Part shown: piece by piece, positions 41,943 through 52,790 of the stretch
Position numbering within the stretch: the first letter of the stretch is position 1
How the letters are laid out: each line of letters begins with the position of its first letter
Assembly: GCF_943734655.1 (NCBI RefSeq)
Contig: NC_071354.1
Span: 43,439,744 to 43,503,743 of the forward strand
Source of the DNA: Sabethes cyaneus
Lineage: Eukaryota > Arthropoda > Insecta > Diptera > Culicidae
Length of the DNA: 64,000 nt
Reading direction: 5' to 3'
Position numbers and translations under genes: made by a program
Notes under the pieces: model-generated
Told to the model about the DNA's origin: nothing
Seen by the model: the letters and a program-made list of their open reading frames with translations, nothing else
Databases searched by the model: none

Positions 41943-43500
41943 TAGAGACCCCTCCCCCCACTAAGAGGGGGGGGGGCTCCCATACAAATGAAACACAAAT
42001 TTCTGCATAACTCGAGAACTAATCAAGCAAATAGAACCAAATTTGGCATGTGGGTGTTTTCGGTGACAAGAATTTATTCTATGGTAAATTGAGACCCCTC
42101 CCTCTTTATAAGGGGAATTGTAACTCCTCTCCCCTTTAAGAGGGGGGGCTTCCATACAAATTTCCTCATAACTCGAGAACTAATCAAGCAAATGGAACCA
42201 ACTTTGGCATGTGAAGGTTTTCGAGGGCAAGAAAATTTTCTACGGTGAATTAGGACCCCTCCCCACTCTAAGAGGGGGGGCTCCTGTACAAATGAAATAC
42301 AAATTTCCTCCTAACTCGAGAACTAATCAAGCAAATAGAACAACATTTGGCATTTGGGTGTTTTTTTTGGTGACAAGAATTTATTCTATGGTGAATTGAG
42401 ACCCCTCCCCTCTTTATAAGAGGAATTATAACTCCTCTCCCCTTTAAGAGGGGGGACTTCCATACAAATTTCCTCATAACTCGAGAACTAATCAAGCAAA
42501 TGCAACCAAATTTGGCATGTGAAGGTTTTCGAGAGCAAGAAAATTTTCTATGGTGAATTTGGCCCGCTCCCCACTTTAAGAGGAGGGGCTCCTGTACAAA
42601 TGAAATACAAATTTCCTCATAACTCGAGAACTAATCAAGCGAATTGAACCAAATTTGGCATGTGTGTGTTTTTGGAGACAATTTTTTTTTCAATGATGAA
42701 TTGGGACCCCTCCCCACTTTAGGAGGGGGGGTCCTATACAAACGAAATACAAATTTCCTCATAACTCGAGAACTAATCCAGCAAATGGAACCAAATTTGG
42801 CGTGTAGGTGTTTTTGGAGGCAAGAATTTTTTCTGTGATGAATTAGGACCTCTTCCCACATTAGGAGGGGGGGGCTCCAATACAAATGAAATACAAATTT
42901 CCCCATAACTCGAGAACTAATCAAGCAAATAGAACCAAATTCGGCATGTGGAGGTTTTTGGAGGCAAAAATATTTTCTACGGTGAATTAGGATCCTTCCA
43001 CACTTCAAGAGGGGGGGATTCTACACAAATGAAATACAAATTTCCTCATAATTCGAGAACTAATCAAGCAAATGGAACCATATTTGGCATGTGGGTGTTT
43101 TTGGAGGCAACCATTTTTCCCATGATGAATTAGGACTTCTTACCTTTTTAGGAGGGGGGGGCTCCCATTCAAACGAAATACAAATTTGCTCATAACTTTA
43201 GAACTAATCAAGCAAATGGAACCAAATTTGGCATGTGAGAGTTTTAGATGGCAGAATTTTTTTTCTGTGGTGTATTACGACCCCTTTCCCTTTTAAGAGG
43301 AGGGGCTCCCATACAAATGAAATACAAATTTCCTTATAATTTGAGTACTAATCAAGCAAATGGAACCAAATTTAGCATGTAGGAAATTTTTGAGTCTTGA
43401 ATTTATTTTATGATAGTTAGAGACCTCTCACCCCTGTGGTAGGGGGATATGGACTCTCATACAAATAAAACAGAAATTTTTGCGAAACTCAAAAACTAAT
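41943..43500 (+). repeat. Tandem array of 11 units of about 143 bp with internal C/G hairpins
   Basis: Each unit holds tacaaatttcctcataactc, gagaactaatcaagcaaatg, gaaccaaatttggcatgtg, a tttttggaggcaagaa-like block, and a C-run plus G-run pair (cccctccc...agaggggggg) able to form a short hairpin. Anchor positions of the gagaactaatc word are near 42013, 42173, 42317, 42483, 42626, 42767, 42911, 43055, 43198, 43342 and 43489. The spacing is 142-147 bp except for two intervals of about 163 bp. The two longer units alternate with normal ones, giving a 305-bp dimer present twice. Confidence 0.9.
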
Positions 43501-43749
43501 CGAACTCGAGAAATTCGAGACTCTTCCATAAAACATTAATCAATAACAAGACCACAAAAACTATCTATAGTAACACTAGATCATTCAGGACGAGCCGGTC
43601 GCGAGTGTTGCCGGTGACCCGCCGTCGGAAGCGCCGCCCACTGGGGGGCTTGCAAAACTCGAGAAGTGACAAAGATCATCCGAGATTCATGATTTATGTA
43701 CAACACAGGTTAATTTGTGGCAATACGAAGTTTGTCGGGTCAGCTAGTA

Positions 43750-45185
43750 ATAATATAAACCGTAAACCTCAAACCGGCAAAAATAAACAATGCTTTAGAA
43801 AAAGTTGTGCAAAATGTTGTTTAAGGAGTTTTTTTTTCGAAAGAAGCTAATTTCTATTTTTAAGGGAAAGAACTATAACAGTGCTACAAAGTAATGTATC
43901 CCCATAAACACCACCTTAATATATGTGTAGTTATTGTATCAGTTCTTCATCATACTGCGTCACCTTGGTGGCAAAACAAATGTGTAATTTGGTGGCAAAA
44001 CAAATTAAGATTTTCTAACGGTAGTGCTTACAATCAACAGAGGGGACGGTATAAGAAAGTAATGAAACAAAGATGTTTATAGTATCCAAATGGGGAGGGT
44101 TTAATAAAACCCTCAGTTGTGTGGACAAGTTCTCCCAATAAGGCAATTAACTTTATTCGTTGCATTATACCTTATTGGGACAATGCCATTAGTCAACAAG
44201 TGGAAATCACTCCTATTAATAGTGATACGACACCTTGACGTAAATAGGGGCCCGCCACAATAGATCAAATTACTGGTCGCAGTGGAGAATGTACCCAACA
44301 GCGAAAAAAAAATCCAAATAGAATGTGACAAGACGTGAAAGGGAAAAGGGGAAAATTGAGGAATGGAGGGTCATTAAACCAACATTTATGAACGCTATGT
44401 GTAGCGTTCTTCTTTAAATTGTTTAAAATTTAAATATTTAAATTGCTTAAAAAAATCACACTGTTTTTTCCTCCCGCTCCTTCAGTTCGTTAAAAATGTA
44501 CGATTCTTGGTTCAATTTTCATGATTTCTTTTAAATAAGTTATGTGCGAAAAAGTTGGAAAATTCCTTCAGAAGCGGGACAATTAAAAGCCTTGAATGTC
44601 TTAAAAAGTAAATATTTCATAAAATAGTGAGTCCCTTCAATGCAAAACTTGTACGATAATCTTACGAAAAATCCCCCTGCTGCCAATGTGGATCAAGATT
44701 CTGATGCTTCAGGAGGAGCCTTCCGGCACTCACTGTGTGCCATGACCTATTTGCGCGCTTAGAACTATAATTGCATTAATGCTTTCCGTTCGACGTACGG
44801 CACGCTAGTGCTGGCTGTGCTTTGCGTTGTGCAAACCTAGTGGCACATTAACATATTATACATGTTTGAATGATTCGACACTGAAGGGGTTAGCTACCTA
44901 CTTCAGTCGGTCATTGGCACAGTTCGGTGATGCTTTTTCAGATCGCAGACTCCGCGGGTGCGTACCAAGCCAGCACCATCACTATCATCCGCAGATGTGT
45001 TTCGCGCTGGTTTCGATGTTCAATTTTCTTTTGTGCGAAGCTGAAACACGAGTGTGTTGTTTACTTTCATTCAGGTGTTTTCAGTCTGATTTAAATGACA
45101 AACCAAAAAAGCGCACAGAAATATGGAAAGGTGAGCGTGAGCTTAGCTCAGATGGCAGTTTCGACGAACGAGAACGGCGTGTAAA
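43750..45185 (+). promoter_or_regulatory. Upstream DNA and presumed 5' UTR of the 45186 gene
   Basis: The part 43750-44700 is AT-rich without recognised features, apart from an 8-bp stem hairpin (gaacgctatgtgtagcgttc, 44397-44416). From about 44700 to 45185 GC content rises, and words typical of arthropod UTRs appear. The sequence tcagtcggtcattggcac near 44905 includes an initiator-like TCAGT. The start context gtaaaATG at 45186 is acceptable. No TATA box is called. Confidence 0.4.
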
Positions 45186-45422
45186 ATGAGTAGCATTGGG
45201 ACTACTTCCGTCGAGTATCGAAAACTAAATCAACGGGACGATCCGGAGTACAACAGTGGTGAAGAGAACAGTTCTGCTTCGTCTAGCGATATCGAAGAGT
45301 GGAGTATAGGCGTCCGGGACGGTCCCGGACGGGAACGACTGTTGCTACAAAAGAAGCCTGCGCTGACCCCGGAAGAGGATACATTTTTGCGGCCCACCAA
45401 GATGAGGATTCTAATGTATGAG
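45186..45422 (+). CDS. First coding exon (79 codons) of an unrecognised gene, 3' partial
   Basis: An ATG at 45186 opens a 237-base frame ending exactly at a strong donor (GAG|gtaaga). The peptide begins MSSIGTTSVEYRKLNQRDD, has an acidic, serine-rich stretch (SGEENSSASSSDIEEW), then a charged part, and ends PTKMRILMYE, which looks like the start of a structured region. No signal peptide or membrane segment is in this exon. A clean ATG, balanced composition and in-phase donor argue for a real exon. The acidic serine-rich N-terminus before a basic segment would suit a cytosolic tail of a membrane protein, but that is guesswork. I saw no matching downstream exon up to 64000, so the first intron would exceed 18 kb. 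Confidence 0.65.
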
Positions 45423-46493
45423 GTAAGAATATTTTTTTGTTATTTTGATAAGTTTTTTGCTTTGAGCCGATGATTAGAGAATTATTTTTGCTGCTTATCA
45501 GTACATATTTTATTTTCAAACTGAACCAACCGATGGATGGTCAATTGAGTCGATAGTTAATTTTCAGCATTAATGCAGGAACATCGAAAGAGTCCTTAGT
45601 AAATTTACATTGATTTAATTAAGGTGCAACGTTAATAATTGTTTCCACATTTTTTGGTCGAGTCTATTCAGATTTGTTATCAAGGCTAAATTTAAGTTCG
45701 CGGTTTGCCTACTGCTGGTATAACTGCAAGTCGGATAAACCATGTGTGTCAATTATCCAGGCAAAAGCTGATGTGACCTTGGCTAGAAAATACGAAAAGC
45801 CAAGAGAGTCTGCTACATTCAGTGAGCATGGATAGGTGACCATGAATGCATGTGCATTCATGTTCTTTCAATTGCAGAAGGTGGCTTTTGTTTAACGTAA
45901 AAACTACGTACAGTATATGAGCTATGCGCTTGCATTGCATTGCTGCAGTGATGAATAAACGTTAACTACCTATTGTTGCTGTTTCTTGAGACGTGGCTTG
46001 ATGGTAATAATATAGCTATCAGCAGCGATAACAAGTATACAAAACGGTTTTAATTAGCTGCTGCTACCATTTGATTATACAGCTTTTTGATTTATAACAT
46101 GTTATAATAACAATGTTACTCGCGATTAATTGTCGGGCTGGAAACTCCATCTGCTAACTTTATTAGAAGCTTGCAAATAACTAACGACTACTTGTGTATA
46201 ACAATAAATTCTGCTGTGGCTCCTGTGTTACCTACTACTTTGTGATTAAGAGATTTGTACTACATAATTGAATAATGAAAAATAATGCTGGCAAATGACG
46301 AAAAAAGATTTTTCTTTTGAGAATGGTAGATAGAACAGTTTTCTTTAGAGTTTTCCCTCACCGTGGAAAAAGCTGTGGAAATGTTTTTTCATATACTATT
46401 TTTACCCAATAGGCATCCGAGGAAATTTGCTTACAATTATCGTTATCATTAACACTTCTTGATAAAAGAGGTATGCATATTGAAACAAGCGCC
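45423..46493 (+). other. Start of a long intron, nothing recognised
   Basis: This begins with a good donor site and is AT-rich throughout. No repeat or exon was identified. Confidence 0.4.
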
Positions 46494-46720
46494 TTTTGAA
46501 TACTGGGTTCGCCATAGAGCTATGCGAGTTCATGGTTCACCCCCGCCTCCATACTCTGTTCTCCTGTACGCCGTCGAAGATCGTTCTTAGCACTCGTCTT
46601 CGGAAAACTCCGAGCACTCGCAGGTCCTCCTCGAGTATTGTTCACGTTTCATGTCCGAAGAGTACAACCGGTCTAATAAGCGTCTTGTACAGGGTACACT
46701 TTGTACGGGGGATTAGTTTG
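46494..46720 (-). mobile_element. RTE-like C-terminal fragment, minus strand
   Basis: Reading down from 46715 on the minus strand gives LYKTLIRPVVLF, then EEDLRVLGVFRRRVLRTIF and GVQENRVWRR. This is the region just after the RT palm in the copy 1-3 family. A few stops are present. The fragment has no flanking RT or tail. It is an old remnant. Confidence 0.8.
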
Positions 46721-47169
46721 TTTGACCGCTCTTTTTTGAAATTTCTGAATAAAACTGGTGTACCTACTCAAGACAGCAATTGGATCCACTATTCTTAATT
46801 TCACTTTCCAACGGTGCTGCCTCTGATCTTGCAACTTACTGCCAGTATAGTGGTGTTTGTTGTTGATCACAAAATCAAGTTAACGCTGCGTTGCATCGAG
46901 GATTGCTGTCCTTATTAAATTTGTCTGAATGCATTTGATGCATTCTGCCAAATTAAATCGTCTATCGTAATCGACTAAAACTGTGCTCTAAAAAAGTGAG
47001 ACACATTAATCAAATTGTAAATTATTAGCGCGTTGAAGTTTTGGCTCTTATTAGCTAAGAATGTAATATTTAAATTGGAAGAGTTTTATCACAATTAGTA
47101 AAGTGGTTACTGACATGGCATGGAAGCAAGAGCAGAGACACCAAAAAATCATTGCCACCATTTAGGCAA
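46721..47169. other. Non-coding, nothing recognised
   Basis: The sequence is AT-rich with a short palindromic stretch (tttgtctgaatgcatttgatg region). It precedes the 5' region of the second RTE family. Confidence 0.3.
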
Positions 47170-50100
47170 ACTCGACTCGACCCTCAGATGGATCGGGAAT
47201 TCATCAGTCGACAGTGTTCTGAGTGGTGAACTAATGTAAGCAGATCCACACGACTCGGTGGGCGGTTAGGTAGGTTGACCTGGTGAAGGCCAGGAAGGTG
47301 CTGAGCCTATTCAAGCGTCGGCCGAAACTTTCGATTCGCGATTCGGCGGAGGTTTCTATCTGTTTGTCCAAAAAACGAAGAAACATACCAAATTCCGTAT
47401 CTTTAAGGTTTCAAAGGCACCGACCCGAAGCGGCAGTCAAAACGTGGTAGCCAAAACAGTTACCGCAACAGGAGTCATCACTGTTGGCCATTCCTAAGGA
47501 GTTAAGGAAGATGACAAATTTGCTAAAAACTTCCTGGTTTGGCAGGTTATCTTAGGGAGCCAGCCGTTCAGCAGCAGGTTGGCAAAGGGTGAACATGTGC
47601 ATTCCATAACCTCTGTTCATTAACTCCTATTCCTACCTGCACGAGGTGCCGGCTGAGGTACGCAACTTCGGTTGTTGTATGCTAACAGGAAAGGGGGCAC
47701 AGTGGCTCCCGCCCACATTAAGATGGCAGCCTCATCAGCGGGATAAGGACCTTAGGTTAACAGCCTACTGTACCAGAACATAAAAAAGTTACCGAAAATG
47801 AAAGAAGAAATCTATCTGGATTATTGGCAACGACCTTTAGCATGAAAACACGGACACGAATCGGAACATGGAATATACTGACCCTTGCCCAGCAGGGCAA
47901 GCTGGCTCAACTTGCAAGGGAAGCTAGCCGCCTGAAGCTTGAAATCCTGGGGCTGAGCGAAGTCCGCTGGTCGGGTACTGGCGAACACAGGACATCATCC
48001 GGGCAAGTCTTGCTCTACTCTGGCATACGAGGTGAAAATGCTACTCGAGAAAGAGGAGTTGGATTCCTACTGAGCTCAGGGGCACACGCGGCCCTGATGA
48101 AGTGGGAACCAATAAATGAGCGAATAATCGTTGCCAGATTCAGAGCATGGGTTAGGAACCTTACGGCAATCCAGTGCTATGCGCCAACAGATGCTACCGA
48201 CCTGCAGGAGAAAGAGAGTTTTTACAGTCAGCTGAACAGCGTGGTTGAGAATATCCCGAAGGGGGACATCCAAATTCACATGGGCGACTTCAACGCGAAG
48301 ATTGGCTCAAACAACGCGGACCTTGAACGCGTCATGGGACGCCATGGCCTAGGAGAGATAAGCGAAACGGGGAGCTGTTTATAGAATTCTGTGGTAATAA
48401 CGACTTGGTCATTGGTGGATCGCTCTTCCCCCATAGACCAGTACATAAAGTCACATGGGTTTCCCGCGACGGCCGAACAGAAAACCAAATCGACCACATC
48501 TGCATCAGCCGGAAATGGAGAAGGAGCCTTCTTGATGTACGCAACAAACGCAGCGCAGCGCAGCGCTACGACGTCCGCCGATTGGAGAATCCTGAGGTGA
48601 AAAGGGCCTTTGTTGAACAACTTGAATCTCGAGCCTCGGAGTTGCCACCTGGTGGAACCGTCGAAGAGCAATGGATCGGCATCAAGAACGCCTTCATCAC
48701 GACCAGTGATGAAACCCTCGGCAAAGCGCGCAGTGGGCGGAGGGAGTGGATTTCGGATGAAACTTGGAGGAAGATCGACGAGCGGAGAGAGGTGAAAGCC
48801 GGCATTGAGCGAGCGCGGACCAGATCGGCTAAGACAGTTGCCCGTCAACGATACGCCGAACTGGAGAGGGCTGTTAAACGTGCTTGTAGGCGGGACAAGA
48901 GAGCCTGGACTAACTCCCTAGCCGATCAAGGAGAAACCGCCGCCGCCAATGGTGATATCCGTTTGTTGTACGATATTTCTCGCCGCCTTAGTGGTGCCAG
49001 GATGAATACAAAGATGCCGCTAAAGGACACAGCTGGTCAGCTATTGACTGACCGTACAGAACAGCTTAAGCGATGGACTGAACATTTTGAACAACTCTTC
49101 CGAGTTTCAAATGTCAGAGACCAACAAAACCAGCAGCGTATGACGCCTACAGTTCGTCGAATCAATCGCGTGAACTCGGAGGCGCCATCGCTGGATGAAA
49201 TTGTAGCAGCCATCAAGAGTATGAAATCCAATAGAGCGCCAGGGATAGATCGTATTTCAGCCGAAATGCTCAAAGCTGACCCATCTTTGTCAGCCCAGAT
49301 GATGCATCAGCTTTTCAGCAATATTTGGGAAACCGCAACTTTTCAGGTGGACTGGATGCAGGGCATATTGGTCAAAGTCCCTAAGAAAGGAGACCTAACT
49401 GAATGCGGTAACTGGCGTGGCATCACGTTGCTCTGTATGATTCTCAAAGTACTCTATAAGGTAATCCTCAACCGGATCCAGGAGACCCGGCGCAACTCTC
49501 CGGCGGCAGCAACCTGGATTCCGTGCTGGCCGATCATGTGTAGACCATATCACAACGCTCCGCATTATATTGGAGCAGATCAACGAATTCCAGGACTCTC
49601 TTCTGCTGACGTTCGACCGATTCAACCACGAAAACATCTGGGGTGCACTTAGGCGTAGAGGAGTTCCAGATAAGCTAGTCCATCTCATCGAGGCTCAGTA
49701 CGAGGCGTTCAGGTGCAAGCTTTTGCACGACGGCGTCTTGTCCGACCCGACGATGGAGCAGCTAAATGACCTCGACCTAACCGACGACATTGTCTTGCTC
49801 GTACAACGCCGAAACGATATGCAGAGCAATTTAGATGACTTCTCCGAGAGCTCCCAGGCAGCAGGTCAATGTAGCGAAAACTAAGTCTATGATAGTGAAC
49901 ACTGACAATTCCACCAACTTCACAGTAGCGGGACAAAAAGTTGAGCAGGTAGACGCCTTTCAATATCTTGGTAGCCAAACAACGCCCGATGGTGGTACCA
50001 AGACTGATATAGCCACACAGATCAGGAAGGCCAGGGGTGCTTTTGCAGGTCTGCGAAACATTTGGCGCTCAAACCAGATCACTCTACGTACGAAAACCCG

Positions 50101-50491
50101 AATCTTTAATTCAAACGTTAAATCCGTACTGCTGTATGCCTGCGAAACGTGGTGTGTCTCAGCGGAGACAACGCAAAAACTGCAGGTATTCATTAACCGG
50201 TGCCTGCGATACATCATTCGTGCCTGGAGGCCTGATAACTGGATATCCAATGAGGAACTCCATCGTCGGTGTCATCAACGGCCGATAGCCACAGAAATTC
50301 GTGAACGTAGCTGGAAGTGGATCGGAGGCTCATGGCGACGGAGCTTAGCCAACGACATCCGGGCTGTAGACGACAACCTGTCCTGGCGACAGGTAAAAGC
50401 CATGGCGGTAACCGTCAGCAGTGGACATCTCTGATTTCATCCCTTTGTTCCGCCGGACCGGCGGACATGGACACATAAGTAAGTAAGTAAC
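47170..50491 (+). mobile_element. RTE-like retrotransposon of a second family, nearly full length, with internal deletions
   Basis: A GC-richer leader (47170-47820) precedes an endonuclease frame (47824-48384) with TRIGTWNILTLAQQGKL, GLSEVRWSGTGEH and HMGDFNAKIGSN. One base is missing near 48366; the frame continues at 48405-49652 with GRTENQIDHICISRKW and RT motifs APGIDRISAEMLKAD and LVKVPKKGDLTECGNWRGI. Motif A is deleted: LLLTF joins directly to DRFNHENIW at about 49613-49630. A second deletion joins LSDPT to MEQLNDLD at 49750, removing the RQG block. The YADD-type box reads LTDD. Frames 49835-50434 hold the C-terminal domain, with another deletion at IGG|SWRRSL (50330). The tail is (AAGT)n at 50477-50489. 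The endonuclease resembles that of CFDP2/BovB-type RTE proteins. It is inactive. Confidence 0.9.
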
Positions 50492-50511
50492 AGTTAATTT
50501 CGTTTGACTGA

Positions 50512-52638
50512 CAAGGAAACATCACTATCGCTATCACTATCATCACTATCACAGGCTTAGAGCTTAACCATAAACACCATAGCGTAGTCCTGTCGATCCA
50601 GAACATCACTGCACTGCTTGTATAGGTGTAGCCTATGGAACTTTTTTGAGAAAACTTAACTTGAAATTTGTATGGGAATATGACTCAATGGAGGCGCATG
50701 GTACATGAATATCCTACATACACCCTCAAGTAACAGAACAAAAAGAAATTTATATTGATTGAAAAAGGATGATTTTATTATGCAACAAGCGTTTCTAAAA
50801 TCACTTTTTTGTCCACCTGGAAGTGTTATTAAACTTGTATTTTACTAATAATTTGTTAATTGCGTTACAAGTTATTCGTTACAAGTTATTCGATACAGGA
50901 TGGAATTTTCTCTCTATTTAAGTAGATACTGTGGCATAATTGGGACAAGCTTCTCTGTTGGCAAACTTTCAACAATGTTTGCAATACGTTTGCTGCTAGA
51001 TAACTGAATAAAGCTTTCTTCTTCAACCTTTATTTGTTACGTATCATGTTGTATAAAACAGCAAGAAACAAAGTTCGTTTATGTTGTATTAATTATTTGT
51101 CAAGATAAGTCCATTACTATGAACGGTTTTCGGTGTTCCAATGAATAGTCCTACGAGTTAGGTGAAAGTCGAACCCAGCTGACACTTGGCTGAAACTCGT
51201 TGTAGCCCGACGATGACTCCATTTGCTGTATAATTTTTCTTTCGTAACGATACTTAGAGGAACGTTCTGCTACGAAGAGATCGTGGTTAAGCTCGTAGAC
51301 TAATACTAATACTGGAGCGGGTGCTTTCATGGCAGGCGATGGAGGGCGAATCGAATGAATTTGCGTTGTATTTTCTCTAACCGATCAACGCCGTTGAGAT
51401 AATGGGGATTCTAGACCGCCGAGCCAACGTGGAATGGACAAGCGCGCAGTACGAATTCTTCAAGCAATGCATATCGTTGAAGCAGTTCTCATGATTAGGT
51501 CAAGGCTACGGGATGCTTTAGCAACGATGTAGCTGATGTGCTGCTTGCAAGTGAGCTGTGAGTCAAGGAGAACTCCCAAGTCCTTGAAGCAGGACTCTCC
51601 TTTAATCAATTCGCCGCCTGGATCCTAGATGATAGTTGAAAAGGATGCCGTTTTTCCTGCAGAACGACACAACTGAACACTTGCTAATGTTGAGCACCAT
51701 TCTATTTTCGTTTCGTTTTCGGAAAACGGCGTCTTCTACTTTATTGACCGCAAGATAAATCCTAAGATCATCGGCAAAGGAAAGCCTGAGTCCTCGTAGT
51801 GGAAAGTTTACTTCGCTGAAGTATAGCACGAATATGAGCCTTGTGGAATACTGGATGTAACAATAATCTCGCTGGATATTGATCTTCCGATTTTAACATC
51901 TAGATACCGATCAAGATTTTTCGATGTTTAGGGAAAAGTATCTTGTACGATTTTTTTGCTTTTTGAGACGTTGTCAATGTGAGCTACACTATTGCTTCAA
52001 TGATGTGCTCTAACATCGGGATAGAAAGGTGTTGTAAAATGTGAGCTTCCTAGTTTAAATTGCGGAGATAAACTCCGATTTATTACAAATACAACTAATG
52101 CTTTAAGTCAGAGATTATTTAAATTGATATTGTGCCTGCCAGGCAAATTTGGATTATTTACCCTAATACCAATTGCTGCAATTGTTACTCTTTCTCTTTT
52201 TTAAGACAGTGACTTCAGTATGTCGCAATTTGGTCACAGTTCTGTGCAGTCTCACTTTCAAACTGCGGAGTCCCGTTTAGCGGAAAGTGCGGTATAAAAT
52301 AACATAGAAAGTGTAGCGTAACGAGGAGAAAAGTTTAATAACTCTTCCAGGTGGACAAACAAATGATTCGAGAAACGCTTGCTGCATAATAAAATCATCC
52401 TTTTGCAATCAATATAATTTTCTTTTTGTTCTGTTACTTGAGGGTGCATGTAGGATATTCATGTACCATGCGCCTCCATTGAGTCACATTCCCATACAAA
52501 TTTCAAGTTAAGCTTTCTCAAAAAAGTTACATAGGCTACACCTATATGAGCAGTTCAGTGATGTTCTGGATCGACAGGACTACACTATGGTGTATGTGGT
52601 TAAGCTCTAAGCCTGTGACCGATAGTGATGTTTCCTTG
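50512..52638. repeat. Inverted repeat pair, arms 325 and 308 bp, about 1.5 kb apart
   Basis: The left arm (50512-50836) begins caaggaaacatcactatcg. The right arm (52331-52638), reverse-complemented, begins the same way. Shared blocks include cacaggcttagagcttaacc, gtagtcctgtcgatccagaa, atggaggcgcatggtacatg and gcgtttc. The left arm holds an extra tatcactatcatcac microsatellite. The space between holds a decayed minus-strand RT fragment and about 750 bp of unidentified sequence. It could be a foldback element or two opposed solo copies. The left arm starts about 20 bp after the (AAGT)n tail of the upstream RTE element. Confidence 0.8.
51150..51900 (-). mobile_element. Jockey-like RT fragment, minus strand, inside the inverted repeat
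   Basis: The frame 51829-51602 on the minus strand reads LRGLRLSFADDLRIYL, with an intact FADD box, then ILNISKCSVVSFCRK. It is followed at lower coordinates by KDLGVLLDSQLT (near 51577) and RKFIRFALHRLP (near 51350). The order matches the palm and C-terminus of Jockey-like RTs. The N-terminal half is missing and stops are present. Confidence 0.75.
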
Positions 52639-52639
52639 T

Positions 52640-52790
52640 GAGTCGTACGCCGCCTTAAAGTCCACAAACGGATGAGTCTGTTTGAAGCTGTACTCCCAGA
52701 ACTTGTCTAGTAACTGATGCAGGCACCTTATAAGTAGAATTGAGCCATGTAATGCCTTGGTAGTTTTTCACTCGAGTCGATGTCCTTTTT
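52640..52790 (-). mobile_element. RTE-like RT fragment, minus strand, truncated at the inverted-repeat arm
   Basis: On the minus strand it reads NYQGITWLNSTYKV, then after a deletion LLDKFWEYSFKQTHPFVDFKAAYDS. This is motif A of an RTE-like RT and ends exactly where the right arm of the 50512-52638 inverted repeat begins. The arm therefore probably inserted into this element. Confidence 0.7.

Larger units (their letters stand above)
41785..43749 (+). mobile_element. Helentron-like non-autonomous element, copy B, with large tandem array
   Basis: The left part reads ctatctatacctataaagaa, then a (GTCT)n microsatellite, then aactactgaaccaatcggcg. The middle is an array of 11 units (41943-43500). 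The right end reads cgaagtttgtcgggtcagct followed by agtaa. A short microsatellite near one end, internal arrays and a conserved 3' terminus are typical of Helentron-associated non-autonomous elements in insects. No Rep/helicase frame is present. The assignment is moderate; the unit structure is certain. Confidence 0.6.

Noticed and set aside
41815..43500. CRISPR-like regularly spaced repeats
   Set aside because: The units are contiguous tandem repeats of about 143 bp without unique spacers, in a eukaryotic genome; the array belongs to a transposable element.
44397..44416. Hairpin gaacgctatgtgtagcgttc as a terminator or microRNA
   Set aside because: An eight-base stem with a four-base loop is too short for a microRNA precursor, and bacterial-type terminators do not apply here.
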